From Actinomyces provencensis (GTDB lineage: Bacteria > Actinomycetota > Actinomycetes > Actinomycetales > Actinomycetaceae), in contig NZ_LT700212.1 of assembly GCF_900155435.1 (NCBI RefSeq), positions 2,664,099 to 2,728,098 on the forward strand: 64,000 nucleotides of DNA. The letters are read 5' to 3'. Within the stretch, counting starts at the first letter, position 1; each line of letters begins with the position of its first letter. The position numbers and the translations under genes are program-made. Positions 27,383-35,993 of the stretch are shown in pieces. The notes beneath the pieces were generated by a model, which saw only the letters and a list, made by a program, of their open reading frames with translations, was not told the DNA's origin and searched no databases.

Positions 27383-27841
27383 TCACATTCCCATCGCCGG
27401 CGCAGCGGCCGGTTGGCTCGGCTCGGGGCTGGTGAACGCCGAGGCGTCCCGCGTGGGCGCTGTCTGCTCGGTGGCGTTGCGGCGGGGCGTGCGATCGACC
27501 TCGTAGCGGGTGCGTGCCAGGTCGTGACCTAGGCGGGTCGCGATGAACTCTTCGCCCTCGTGCCGCTGGCCGTCGCGCTCGTAGGAATATTCGCGCACGC
27601 GCCCGTCGGCGATGAAGTTGTCGCCCTTGGCGAGCTTCTGGTGCCCGAACTCGGCTGCGGCTTTGAACGCGATCAGGTCGTGGAAGGTGGTCTCCAGCTT
27701 GGTGAACGAGTTGTCTTCCTCGCGCCGGTAGTGCTCCAGCCCGAACTTCATGTAGAGCCGGGCATCACCCTTCTCGGTGAAGCTCAACTGCGGCACGGAG
27801 GCGACGAACCCGGACACGGCCTGCTGAGTCTGAATCGACAT
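27383..27841 (-). CDS. SSB-like single-stranded-DNA-binding protein
   Basis: A 152-residue OB-fold-type protein: GFVASVPQLSFTEKGDARLYMKFGLEH, then FHDLIAFKAAAEFGHQKLAKGDNFIADGRVREYSYERDG, similar to the SSB beta-barrel with the loop that precedes the oligonucleotide-binding strand. The C-terminus is Pro/Ala-rich and lacks the acidic DDDIPF tip of housekeeping SSB. It probably coats the single-stranded transfer DNA in donor or recipient. ATG 27841 has a GGAGCA site. Confidence 0.75.
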   Translation of the reverse strand: MSIQTQQAVSGFVASVPQLSFTEKGDARLYMKFGLEHYRREEDNSFTKLETTFHDLIAFKAAAEFGHQKLAKGDNFIADGRVREYSYERDGQRHEGEEFIATRLGHDLARTRYEVDRTPRRNATEQTAPTRDASAFTSPEPSQPAAAPAMGM

Positions 27842-27918
27842 CGGAGTGCTCCTATCTGCTCACGCAGCCCGTCTTGCAGGGGCCGCTGTGGCGGAAAGGT
27901 GCGCGACCGTCTCCGGGG

Positions 27919-29694
27919 TCAGTTCTCGGTGCGGCGCAGGAGTGCTTCGATCTCTTTGCGGTCGGCGGTGAGCTGCCCGGCGTCGGGGCGGCTGGGCCAG
28001 GGGTGCAGGTCGGTGACGATGGGTGGTGCGGAGCGCAGCAGCACGACGCCTGTGCCGAAGGGCAGTCGGCGGATGCGGTCGGGTGGGAAGATCGGGACGC
28101 GGCGCACGGACCTTTGGTTGGAGCGGGTGCCGTGATCGCCCAGCGTCACCGAGTCGGTGTATTCGTCACGCTCACCGACCAGCGCGGAGAGGTCTTGCAG
28201 GTCGCGGGAGTTCGACGCGCCGCCGAGGATGACCTTCACAATGCTGGCATCCCAGATCGCATTGGCCTGGTGCTCGTTCCACTTGTCCCGCGCCTGCGCG
28301 AGTGACTGCAATACGGGCATGGTTGTGATGCCCGACCCGCCACCTTCGGCCATCAACGTCGGCAATGACGGCAGGGGCGAGAGGTTGGCTATCTCGTCCA
28401 GCGCCAGCAGCATCGGCGGATCGAGACGGGCACCGGGTGAGCGGGCAGCGAGACGGCGGGCCGTCTCGATGAGGTCTTCCACCAACGCAGCCACCAGCGC
28501 CGCGCTGGCTCCCGCACCGGAGCCGGTCGCCAGCAGGAACAGGGTGCCGCGGTCGCGGATGAATGCCTCGGGATCGAAGCCTTCTCCCTCGGCCGGTGAT
28601 ACGGCGTCGAGCACTCGGGGATCAGCGAGTGATCCGAGCGCGAGGGAGACTCCTTGCCAGATTGAGTCGCGGGTGCGTGGGTCGGAGTCGATCATCGCCT
28701 CCAAGGACTCGGCCCATCCGGTCGCGGCGCGGGTGGAGCCGGTCAGGATCGCCACCGCATCCGCGGCGGCGGTGGGATCGAGGGTCCAGCGGAACAGCTC
28801 GGCGGGTGGTCGGTTGTCGATCGCTGCGGCGTGCAGCAGGGCTTGGAGCGCGGCGCGGGTCTTGCCTTCCCAGAAGCCTCCGGAATCGACGCCGCCGGCG
28901 GACAGGCCGGTGCCGGCGGCGAGGCCGGTGGCGCGGATCATCGCGGTCTGTGGCGACTCGCATCCCCGGATCGGTGACCAGCGCAGTCCGGCGGGCAGCC
29001 CCTCAGCGAGGTGTTGGGGGTCGAAGATCGCGACGGGTCCGATGCGGCGGCGGGCGCGCATGGTCGCGGTCAGGTTGTCGGGTCGGGTGCTGGTGACGAC
29101 GACGGCGCCGGGTGCGTCGAGGATTGCCGGGATCACCAGGTGCAGGCCTTTGCCGGAGCGGGGCGGGCCGATGACCATGATCGAGTCCTCGACCGATGCC
29201 CACACGCTCACGCCTTTCGAGGCACCGAGCCGGTATCCGACATCGTGCGGCTTCGGGTCGGTCAGGCCGGGGCGGAGGTTCTCGGCCCTACGCAGCAGCG
29301 CCTTGTCTGATGCCGTGGTGGCGACTTCGTGGCGGGTGGCGATCCCGGCCATCCGTCGCGGGTCTTGCTCGGCCCGGTGGGTGAAGCGGCGCACTCGCAC
29401 CCACACGAACACCACCAGCGCAACGAGGAGCGCGAGCATGGCCCCGGTGACCACCCAGTAGACGATCGGGTTCAGACCGTCCGCATCGAGCGCGGCGCCA
29501 GGGTCGCCGGGATGGAACAGCACCCCAACCCCTGCCGCCAGTCCACCTTCGGGCTGGGCGGTGTCGGTGAGCCAGGCGGTGATGGTGCCAGCGGCGCGGA
29601 GGACGAGCGCGATCCCGAAGAGGGCGACCAGGCCGATCATGGCGGCGTTGGTCAGCTCGTCCCCGAACGATCCGGTCTGCCTCCCCTCGGTCAC
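27919..29694 (-). CDS. TraG/VirD4-type coupling ATPase
   Basis: A 591-residue type IV coupling protein that links the relaxosome to the transfer channel. There are two N-terminal helices (about 13-40 and 78-100), then Walker A GPPRSGKGLH (about 175-184) and Walker B LLALDEIANLSPLPSLP. The segment STRPDNLTATMRARR and the late GLATPMVLQSLAQ-like region fit the TraG family. It uses GTG 29694, overlapping the upstream gene by 4 bases (GTGA). Confidence 0.88.
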   Translation of the reverse strand: MTEGRQTGSFGDELTNAAMIGLVALFGIALVLRAAGTITAWLTDTAQPEGGLAAGVGVLFHPGDPGAALDADGLNPIVYWVVTGAMLALLVALVVFVWVRVRRFTHRAEQDPRRMAGIATRHEVATTASDKALLRRAENLRPGLTDPKPHDVGYRLGASKGVSVWASVEDSIMVIGPPRSGKGLHLVIPAILDAPGAVVVTSTRPDNLTATMRARRRIGPVAIFDPQHLAEGLPAGLRWSPIRGCESPQTAMIRATGLAAGTGLSAGGVDSGGFWEGKTRAALQALLHAAAIDNRPPAELFRWTLDPTAAADAVAILTGSTRAATGWAESLEAMIDSDPRTRDSIWQGVSLALGSLADPRVLDAVSPAEGEGFDPEAFIRDRGTLFLLATGSGAGASAALVAALVEDLIETARRLAARSPGARLDPPMLLALDEIANLSPLPSLPTLMAEGGGSGITTMPVLQSLAQARDKWNEHQANAIWDASIVKVILGGASNSRDLQDLSALVGERDEYTDSVTLGDHGTRSNQRSVRRVPIFPPDRIRRLPFGTGVVLLRSAPPIVTDLHPWPSRPDAGQLTADRKEIEALLRRTEN

Positions 29695-30209
29695 GGCAGC
29701 CGCCGGATCACCGTCGCGCCCGAGATCCGGCCGAGCAGCAGGACCTCAACCCGCCCGGTCGTCTGGTCTGGGATCGGATGCTTGGGGTCGATGATGGCGC
29801 GGGCGGTGCCGGTGTGCGCGGCGTCGGTGTGGCCGGTGATGATCGCAACGGCGACATCCTCACCGGGCACGAACCCCTCGCCCTCAACCGTATGGAACAC
29901 CGGCATGCCCGCTGCGGGCTTCGCCTCGACGGCCGGTTCTGGTTCGGGGAGGGCGCGGCGATGTCGTGCGGTGATGAGGTCGGTGAACACCGAGCCGTCT
30001 GCTTCGCGGACCTCGACGCGGATGGGGCGGGTGCGGTCGTTACTGGCCTGGTCGATGATCTGCGGGAATGACTCACGCCGCCACGGCGGCGCCCACTGAG
30101 GCGGCGTCAGCGGTGCCCCGTCGAGAGTGGCGATCAAGATGCCGTCCTCGTGCACCGTGAGAACGACGGTCGGGATGCTAACAGGCCAGTCGGGTTCGCT
30201 TCGCTTCAT
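29691..30209 (-). CDS. Conserved ICE hypothetical protein
   Basis: A 172-residue protein. The N-terminus (PTVVLTVHEDGILIATLDG) is a beta-hairpin-like start, with a Pro/Glu-rich linker and a C-terminal RVEVLLLGRISG. No known domain is recognised. It is coupled to the coupling-protein gene by a 4-base overlap. A GCGCACCTG motif lies 6 bases before its ATG, at the place where a ribosome site would be expected. Confidence 0.65.
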   Translation of the reverse strand: MKRSEPDWPVSIPTVVLTVHEDGILIATLDGAPLTPPQWAPPWRRESFPQIIDQASNDRTRPIRVEVREADGSVFTDLITARHRRALPEPEPAVEAKPAAGMPVFHTVEGEGFVPGEDVAVAIITGHTDAAHTGTARAIIDPKHPIPDQTTGRVEVLLLGRISGATVIRRLP

Positions 30210-30215
30210 GTCCGG

Positions 30216-30224
30216 CAGGTGCGC
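30216..30224 (-). repeat. ICE motif CAGGTGCGC (mRNA GCGCACCTG)
   Basis: A copy of the recurrent motif (see findings), 6 bases upstream of ATG 30209 on the minus strand. Confidence 0.6.
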
Positions 30225-30232
30225 CTGTGCCT

Positions 30233-30337
30233 CTACCGGGTATCGCCCTCCCTGCGTTCAGAGTCCAAGTGACCACGTTTTGACCTGGATGACGGGTTCG
30301 TGGGGCCGCTCGGAGTTTGCTGAGACTCCAACCACAT
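30233..30337 (-). CDS. Possible 34-residue small ORF
   Basis: ATG 30337 to TAG 30233, beginning MWLESQQTPSGPTNPSSRSK. A CAGGTGCGT motif copy is 5 bases upstream of its ATG. No homologue is recognised, and it may be a chance frame or a gene remnant. Confidence 0.2.
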   Translation of the reverse strand: MWLESQQTPSGPTNPSSRSKRGHLDSERREGDTR

Positions 30338-30544
30338 CAGGTCAGGTGCGTCACCAGATCACGTGCAAGGCCTTGGCGGTGGACAGGGTTGGGAGCAACG
30401 ACCAGAATGGGAGTGTCGTTGGTTCAAGGTGCTAGCGAGCCCTCAATGTGGCTTGGCACAGTGTGGCTGGCGGTGACCCTGGCTCTGGCGTTCGTCCGCC
30501 TCCTAAGTGAGATTCCCGGAAGGGACAAGCGAAAGGAGAAGCGT

Positions 30545-30775
30545 ATGAAAGCTACACGGGCAAGTGTCCCCAATAGTCAGTCCGGACAACCAAGGAAGTT
30601 CTTGCAGTATCTGCTCGAAACCATCTGGGCGGCGGGCGCTGGGGTCCTTGGGACCTCGCTAGCCACCTTGAGCCAACGAACGAGTGGAGCTCTCAGTGCG
30701 AGAGCTCCACTCCGCTATCCGGTCGACCCGGAGCCTGCATGGTGGAGTCCTCATTGGAGCGTTCACCAAGTTTAA
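30545..30775 (+). CDS. Small predicted membrane protein on opposite strand
   Basis: A 76-residue frame starting MKATRASVPNSQSG with a strong site GAAAGGAG (30533-30540) 5 bases upstream. One hydrophobic stretch (about residues 25-42, YLLETIWAAGAGVLGTSL) suggests a single membrane helix. It lies in a gap of about 620 bases inside the transfer operon, with lower GC than the flanking genes, and reads against them. No family is recognised. An in-frame upstream extension exists (from 30407, with another hydrophobic segment) but lacks a good ribosome site. Confidence 0.45.
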   Translation: MKATRASVPNSQSGQPRKFLQYLLETIWAAGAGVLGTSLATLSQRTSGALSARAPLRYPVDPEPAWWSPHWSVHQV

Positions 30776-30831
30776 TGGTCCACCGTTCTCGCTGAGGACT
30801 GCTGAGGATCGCCAGCGAACTTCCAAGATGT

Positions 30832-32301
30832 CTAGATCATGCGGGTCGTGGTGTCGAATAGCGCCAACTCATCGGGATGCATCTGGTGTTGCACGACGAA
30901 GGAGCGTTCCTTGATGCGCCACAGCCCCTGCCCAGTGCCCAGGCCGGGTAGGAGGTGTTGTTCGGTGCCGGTCAGGCCGAGGGTCTTGGCGGTGAGGGAG
31001 AGTTGGTCGGACTCTTGCCGGTAGATCACTCTCGTTTCGGCGTTGGCGAGCAGGCTGTTTGCCAGGGAGCGCATGGCCGAGCCTTGATCGCCCACGTTGT
31101 CGAGGTCGCTCAGCTTGTGGAAGATGAGCATGTTGGCCAACCCGTAGTGGCGGGCGAGCCGCCATTGGGCGTCCATCCGGCGTAGCAGGGCGGGGTGGGC
31201 CATGAGTCGCCAGGCTTCGTCGTAGATCATCCAGCGTTTCCCGCCATCGGGGTCCATCAGCGCGGCTTCCATCCACGCCGACGCGCAGGTCATCAACACG
31301 CTCAGCAGGGCGGCGTTCTCCGCGACCCGGCTCAGGTCGAGGCTCACCATCGGCAACGTGGGGTCGAACCGGACGGTGGAGGGGCCGTCGAACAGGCCAG
31401 CGAGGTCGCCACCGACGAGTCGGCGCAGCGCGTGCGCGACGAGTCGGCCGTCTTCGGCCAGCCGCCCGTCCTCGTCGGTGGACGGGGTGAGTAGGCGGTC
31501 TACGACCATCGGCAGGATCGGCACCTTCGCATCTCGGACAGCCGCGGTCAAGGCGGTGTCAATGGCGGTGTGTTCCAAGGGCGACAAGTCGCGCCCGAGC
31601 ACCGTTTCTGCGAGCGCACCCAGCAACTCGCGACGCCGCGACGCCAACGTGGAGCCCCATTCCCGATCCGACAGACCCGAGGGCCGGTGGCCTTCATCGA
31701 GTGGGTTCAGCCGAGTGCGGAGCCCGTGGCCGAGGACGATGGCCTTCCCGCCAACTGCCTCGGCGACGGCGGTGTGCTCGCCCTTGGGGTCGCACGCGAT
31801 GTAGACGCGGCGACCGAACGGCAACGATCGCGTGTAGAGCGACTTGGCGAGGCTGGATTTTCCGGAGCCGACGATGCCGGCGAGGATCATATTCGGGGCG
31901 GTGATGATGCCCCGCCGGTACAACTCCCACGGGTCATAGACGAACGATCCGCCAGAGTACATGTCCTGCCCGACGAACACGCCCTGACTGCCGAGGCCGC
32001 CTTCGGCGAGGAACGGATACTGCGCCGACAGCACCGCGCTGGTGTCCTGATGGCGTGGGAGGCGAAACCGGCCCGGCGTCCGCAGCATCGCCGGTCCGGG
32101 TTCGCCGGCCTTCGGCAGATACGTCGTGGCACGCCGCTCGGCTCGCTCGGCTTCGGCCTTGGCTTTGGCGGCTTTGGCCTCAGCGCGGCGTTGCTCGGCG
32201 ACGAGCCGGGCGGCAGCCTGCCGGCGTTGCTTGCGGTACTTGCGCCGCTCCGACGCCGGGGCGACGAGCACCGAGGTATGCAGCTTCTCCCGCTCGTTCA
32301 C
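30832..32301 (-). CDS. VirB4-like type IV secretion ATPase
   Basis: A 489-residue motor ATPase. An N-terminal basic Ala/Lys/Arg coiled region is followed by Walker A LAGIVGSGKSSLAKSL, Walker B KRWMIYDEAWRLM and the trailing ANMLIFHKLSDLDNVGDQGS and QESDQL segments typical of VirB4/TraC C-terminal domains. It is assumed to power pilus/channel assembly at the membrane. It corresponds to the ATPase half that is fused in other systems; the SCO6880-type gene upstream may supply the N-terminal function. GTG 32301 overlaps the upstream gene by 4 bases. Confidence 0.82.
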   Translation of the reverse strand: MNEREKLHTSVLVAPASERRKYRKQRRQAAARLVAEQRRAEAKAAKAKAEAERAERRATTYLPKAGEPGPAMLRTPGRFRLPRHQDTSAVLSAQYPFLAEGGLGSQGVFVGQDMYSGGSFVYDPWELYRRGIITAPNMILAGIVGSGKSSLAKSLYTRSLPFGRRVYIACDPKGEHTAVAEAVGGKAIVLGHGLRTRLNPLDEGHRPSGLSDREWGSTLASRRRELLGALAETVLGRDLSPLEHTAIDTALTAAVRDAKVPILPMVVDRLLTPSTDEDGRLAEDGRLVAHALRRLVGGDLAGLFDGPSTVRFDPTLPMVSLDLSRVAENAALLSVLMTCASAWMEAALMDPDGGKRWMIYDEAWRLMAHPALLRRMDAQWRLARHYGLANMLIFHKLSDLDNVGDQGSAMRSLANSLLANAETRVIYRQESDQLSLTAKTLGLTGTEQHLLPGLGTGQGLWRIKERSFVVQHQMHPDELALFDTTTRMI

Positions 32302-32726
32302 AGCGACCGCCCCCGCGTGCGAGCATCTGAACTGGCAGCGGAGCGGTCGAACCACGACGGCCCCGGTGGCAGCGGTGGTGTCTCGCTCAGGAGGGCGAGT
32401 GCGTCGGCGTTCTGCCGCGCGGCCTCCGCCGCCCACTCTGGGAACAGCCCGGCGTGCTCGGCATGGCCGGGGTGGTCGATGGCGTACTGCCGGGACTCAC
32501 CGGCGGCACCGAGGTATCCGGCGAGGTCGCGCAGCGCCCGCTCGGGCGCGACGGGGGCACCGGCGCCGGTGAACAGGTCGCGGCCTTCGAGGCTGTGCCC
32601 GGCTTCGGTGTCCTCGATGCGGTAGGCGTACCGCTGGTGCTCGCCGACCGGGGTATCGGGCCAGACGGTCAGGGTGAGCGTGCCGGCCTGCCGGGAGGTG
32701 CGTGGCGTGGGGTCTGTGGTGTTCAT
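32298..32726 (-). CDS. Conserved ICE hypothetical protein
   Basis: A 142-residue protein. The N-terminal part (GTLTLTVWPDTPVGEHQRYAY) is beta-rich and the C-terminal half helical (AEAARQNADALALL). No domain is recognised. It sits between a 270-residue unknown and the VirB4-like gene, with a 4-base overlap to the latter. ATG 32726 has no Shine-Dalgarno but has the GCGCACCTG motif 6 bases upstream. Confidence 0.6.
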   Translation of the reverse strand: MNTTDPTPRTSRQAGTLTLTVWPDTPVGEHQRYAYRIEDTEAGHSLEGRDLFTGAGAPVAPERALRDLAGYLGAAGESRQYAIDHPGHAEHAGLFPEWAAEAARQNADALALLSETPPLPPGPSWFDRSAASSDARTRGRSL

Positions 32727-32732
32727 GCCGGG

Positions 32733-32741
32733 CAGGTGCGC
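32733..32741 (-). repeat. ICE motif CAGGTGCGC (mRNA GCGCACCTG)
   Basis: A copy of the recurrent motif, 6 bases upstream of ATG 32726. It continues as CCCCGGCACC, which could pair into a small hairpin. Confidence 0.6.
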
Positions 32742-32759
32742 CCCCGGCACCGGCAGGGG

Positions 32760-33572
32760 TCAGAGTGAGAGGCGGCCGCTCTGTTTGAGCGTCGTGATCG
32801 CGGCCGGCTCGAACCACGACCCCTGCGACTGCGCCTGCCGGGGTGCGACAGCGGGCTTCGGGGCGTTCGGGGACGAGTACGACACCAGCAGTTCCGGCCC
32901 GCCCCGCACCGGCGCGGGCGCTTCGGTTTGTTCGGGTTCGGGGTTGGTGGTGTGGCGGCGGAGCAGGGAGACGTAGCCGATGTGTGGGTTCACGACCAGC
33001 GCGTAGTCGCCCGAGATCGCTACCTGGTCGTTGGTTCCTTCGCCGGGTTTGTCGTAGACGTACCCGTTTTCCATTGCTGCGTCGGTGGTCTCGTCGCCGT
33101 AGTCCCACTGGGCGAGGTAGTCCACCGCGTCGACGTGCCCGAGTTCTCCGAGGATGCGCAGCGGCCGGTCGGCCTCATCGCCCTGCAAGAACACGACACT
33201 GACCCACCGCTCGGTGGTGGCGGGTTGGGGGTGCCAGACGATCTTGCCGGACTGGATGAACGCGGCACTGAGTTGATCGTGCGCCCGGTCCAGCAGTACC
33301 GCGGCCTGATGGAACCCATCGGCCGCGCTCAGTGCCGCGACGGCTCCAGCCTTCCGGTCACCGTCATCGGTGCTCACGCCGTCTTGGTGGCGCAGGTGGA
33401 CGCCTGCGAGCTGGTCGAGCACTTGCCCCAGGCACCGGATACCGGCGACCACCTCGCCGATGACGCGGTAGGTCTCGGCGGGCTCGTCCCAGCTCCGGGT
33501 CGCGTGGGCCAGGCCCCGCAACGCCTCGTAGGCTTCGGCGGCGTCGGTGACGGGGTTCTCGTAGGTGGGCAT
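32760..33572 (-). CDS. Conserved ICE hypothetical protein
   Basis: A 270-residue protein, helical in the first half (EAYEALRGLAHATR, GVHLRHQDG, AVLLDRAHDQLSAAF) and beta-rich in the second (WVSVVFLQGDEADRPLRILGELGHVDA, YVYDKPGEG, DYALVVNPHIGYVSLLRR). No transmembrane segment or known domain is recognised. The position in the transfer operon suggests a cytoplasmic accessory role. ATG 33572 has GGAGG on the mRNA 5-10 bases upstream. Its promoter side faces the divergent DUF4062-like gene. Confidence 0.65.
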   Translation of the reverse strand: MPTYENPVTDAAEAYEALRGLAHATRSWDEPAETYRVIGEVVAGIRCLGQVLDQLAGVHLRHQDGVSTDDGDRKAGAVAALSAADGFHQAAVLLDRAHDQLSAAFIQSGKIVWHPQPATTERWVSVVFLQGDEADRPLRILGELGHVDAVDYLAQWDYGDETTDAAMENGYVYDKPGEGTNDQVAISGDYALVVNPHIGYVSLLRRHTTNPEPEQTEAPAPVRGGPELLVSYSSPNAPKPAVAPRQAQSQGSWFEPAAITTLKQSGRLSL

Positions 33573-33606
33573 GGCGGGCCTCCATCGTTCAGGTTCGGAC
33601 GCCAAC

Positions 33607-33615
33607 CAGGTGCAC
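33607..33615 (-). repeat. ICE motif CAGGTGCAC
   Basis: A copy of the recurrent motif between two divergent genes. Here it is 34 bases from the minus-strand start and 39 from the plus-strand start. Confidence 0.5.
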
Positions 33616-33654
33616 GCCAGTGCCGATGTCAGCGACGTTCCCTAGGCTTAAGAC

Positions 33655-34512
33655 ATGCCCTATATCGCTTCCGTCCTGCGCGTAATGATCGCTTCGCCCT
33701 CCGATGTTCCGGAGGCACGGGACGCTGTGGAGAAGGCGGTTTATGGATGGAACGATGCCAATGCGCGAACGAAGGGGGTGATTCTGCAGCCGTGGCGGTG
33801 GGAGACATCGGCGGTGCCGGTCATGGGAGCGCATCCGCAGAAACTCATAAACGCGCAGGGTGTCGATGACTCCGACATCGTGTTCGCCCTGTTCGGCGGG
33901 CGCTTAGGGTCACCGACCCCCGATGCCATCTCGGGAACCATCGAAGAAGTGGATCGTGCTCTGGAGTTGGGCAGACCGGTTCACATGTACTTCTCAACTG
34001 CACCCTTGCCTAACGATGTTGACACGACGCAGCTCGACGCACTACGTGCCTTCAAGAAGGACATGCAGGATCGCGGCTTGCTGGGCGAGTTCAGCAGCGT
34101 CGAACAACTCAACCACGAAGTCTGGAAGGCCATAGAGCACGACATCTCAGCCGTGTCCCTCCCGCAGGCAACAGGGGCAGCCCCAAGCCCTGTCGGCGTT
34201 GATTTCCTCGTTCAACCGCGCCAGGAACGAGAGGTCTCGGGCTTCAGCTCCAAAGGTGCGCCGCGCTACAGCACGAAGCACTGGGCAGAGATCACCAATA
34301 CCGGTGACCGGGACGCCGAGAGCGTGACCTTTGAAAGCCCAACCGAGAACGGCGGCATGTTTGTCGGCGGTGATGATCCCACGACCATCCATCGTGGCCA
34401 GATGCGACGAGTGCCACTGATGTTCACCTTGGGCGGCTCTACCGATCCCATCCTTCGTATCCACTGGGTCGAGGACGGTGAGAACCACCAGCGTGACTTC
34501 CACGTTGGATAG
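33655..34512 (+). CDS. DUF4062-like cargo protein with C-terminal beta-sandwich
   Basis: A 285-residue protein on the strand opposite to the transfer operon. The N-terminal 150 residues (LRVMIASPSDVPEARDAVEKAV, DSDIVFALFGGRLGSPTP, GTIEEVDRALELGRPVHMYFS) look like the DUF4062 fold, related in shape to TIR and nucleoside deoxyribosyltransferase domains and often found in defence or signalling proteins. The C-terminal 100 residues are beta-rich (WAEITNTGDRDAESVTF, LRIHWVEDG) and resemble an Ig-like repeat. It has no transmembrane helix. It lies between SCO6880-type and unknown transfer genes and appears to have been inserted there. Family assignment is tentative and the function unknown. Confidence 0.6.
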   Translation: MPYIASVLRVMIASPSDVPEARDAVEKAVYGWNDANARTKGVILQPWRWETSAVPVMGAHPQKLINAQGVDDSDIVFALFGGRLGSPTPDAISGTIEEVDRALELGRPVHMYFSTAPLPNDVDTTQLDALRAFKKDMQDRGLLGEFSSVEQLNHEVWKAIEHDISAVSLPQATGAAPSPVGVDFLVQPRQEREVSGFSSKGAPRYSTKHWAEITNTGDRDAESVTFESPTENGGMFVGGDDPTTIHRGQMRRVPLMFTLGGSTDPILRIHWVEDGENHQRDFHVG

Positions 34513-34520
34513 AGGCCCTG

Positions 34521-35990
34521 CTAGATAGTGCGGCACAAGGGCAGCGCTGCGGCCGTGAACGCGGCGGCTTGCTGGCCGACGAGTCGCCGGGTTTCGCAGG
34601 AGCTTTGGATCGCGGCTTGGGTGATCGCGGCGACGGCGGCTTCGAGGTCGTCGATGCTGGGTGCCGACACACTGATGAGTCCGGTCACGCGCAGGACGCC
34701 GTGCCCGGCGGTGAGGTCGGCTTCTTGTTGCAGCACGTCGTGGAACTCGGCCGATTGGGCGGCGTCCTCGATCTGCCCGAGCCGGGCACGCTGGGCCGCG
34801 TCCGAGATGTACTCGACCTTCTTGCGGCGGATGTCGCGGGCGGCCTGGTCGGAGCGCATCGGGGTGTAGATCAGCGACACGGCACGTTGGATGCCGGTGG
34901 AGAGCAGGATCGGGGCGGCGAAGCCGGGATAGACGAGGCTGCGGGGCCATTCGGAGACCCAGAGCACGGCGTGGTGGGCGGAGTCGGTGCGCAGGTTGCC
35001 CCAGGTCTCGGTGACTGCGACCGGGCCGGCGGTGGCGAGGTCGCGGCCGATCTGCCCGTGCCGCTCCAACGCCGAGGCGACTGCTGGGTCGTAGGCGGAG
35101 CGGAGGATGACGGCGATCTGTCCGGCGTCGAGCCACCCGGAGGGGGCGAGGTCGGCCGACCGCAGCGCCGAGACCAGGGTGGACATCTCTTGCCGCAGTA
35201 CCCCGGCGGCGCCCTTGATGCCGCCGCCGGCGGTCCTGATCTGCCGGGCCGCGGCTTTCATGTCCAGCGACAGGCTGATCGTGGTGGCGTGCCGTTCCCC
35301 GGCCGGGCCGGCGCGCTCGATCAGCTCGGCGTAGGTGTCGGCCGGCCAGGAGCCGTCCGGGGTGCCGTGCGCGGTCCACCATTCCGCCAACCCCGTGCCA
35401 GAGTCGGGCAGGGTGCGTTCGAGGACTTGTAGCGTCGCTATCCGGCCCGAGCGGCACACCGTCGCCAGCGCACGGCCCCAGGTGGTGACGCGGCGTTCCT
35501 GCTCGCCGGGGTCCAACAAGACGAACGCCGAATGGGCCACTTCGCACACGACTGTGAGGGTGGCGGCGTGGGGGTCGTGGATCATGCACGCCCCGGTCTC
35601 CAGGTCGGTGTATTCGCGGAGTCGTGCCATGTCGCCGGGGAGCGCGAGGGTGCCGGCGGGGCGGGGCTTGACGATGCGGCGGCGGTAGAGCAGTTGCCCG
35701 CCCGTGACCCGCCAGAGCCACCAGACGGTGACCGGCAGCCATTCAACGACCGGGCGCCCGCCGACCGGTATCCAGGTCAGCGCGGCGCAGAGCGCCCAGA
35801 CGGGGGCGGTGTAGGCGAGCAGCATCCCGCCGCCGGCGTAGAACGCGCCGATCAGGGTGAGGCCGCCGATGCCGAGGGTGACGAGTTGGGCGACCGACAG
35901 CCCCAGCAGCACCCCGCGGCGGGTGAGGCGGCTGAACTTCACCGGTACCAGCTCGCCCGGCGAGGCGGTGTCTTTCGCGTGACTGGGCAT
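34521..35990 (-). CDS. SCO6880-type transfer membrane protein (VirB3/VirB4 N-terminal-like)
   Basis: A 489-residue protein with two N-terminal membrane helices (about 27-70) followed by GTLALPGDMARLREYTDLETGACMIHDP and a soluble beta/alpha domain. The domain order matches SCO6880-family proteins, which resemble the PrgI membrane part plus the N-terminal domain of VirB4. There is no Walker A, so the ATPase part is supplied by the downstream VirB4-like gene, from which it is separated by the DUF4062-like gene and two unknowns. Its ATG is 3 bases after the VirB6-like stop. Confidence 0.75.
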   Translation of the reverse strand: MPSHAKDTASPGELVPVKFSRLTRRGVLLGLSVAQLVTLGIGGLTLIGAFYAGGGMLLAYTAPVWALCAALTWIPVGGRPVVEWLPVTVWWLWRVTGGQLLYRRRIVKPRPAGTLALPGDMARLREYTDLETGACMIHDPHAATLTVVCEVAHSAFVLLDPGEQERRVTTWGRALATVCRSGRIATLQVLERTLPDSGTGLAEWWTAHGTPDGSWPADTYAELIERAGPAGERHATTISLSLDMKAAARQIRTAGGGIKGAAGVLRQEMSTLVSALRSADLAPSGWLDAGQIAVILRSAYDPAVASALERHGQIGRDLATAGPVAVTETWGNLRTDSAHHAVLWVSEWPRSLVYPGFAAPILLSTGIQRAVSLIYTPMRSDQAARDIRRKKVEYISDAAQRARLGQIEDAAQSAEFHDVLQQEADLTAGHGVLRVTGLISVSAPSIDDLEAAVAAITQAAIQSSCETRRLVGQQAAAFTAAALPLCRTI

Positions 35991-35993
35991 CGG

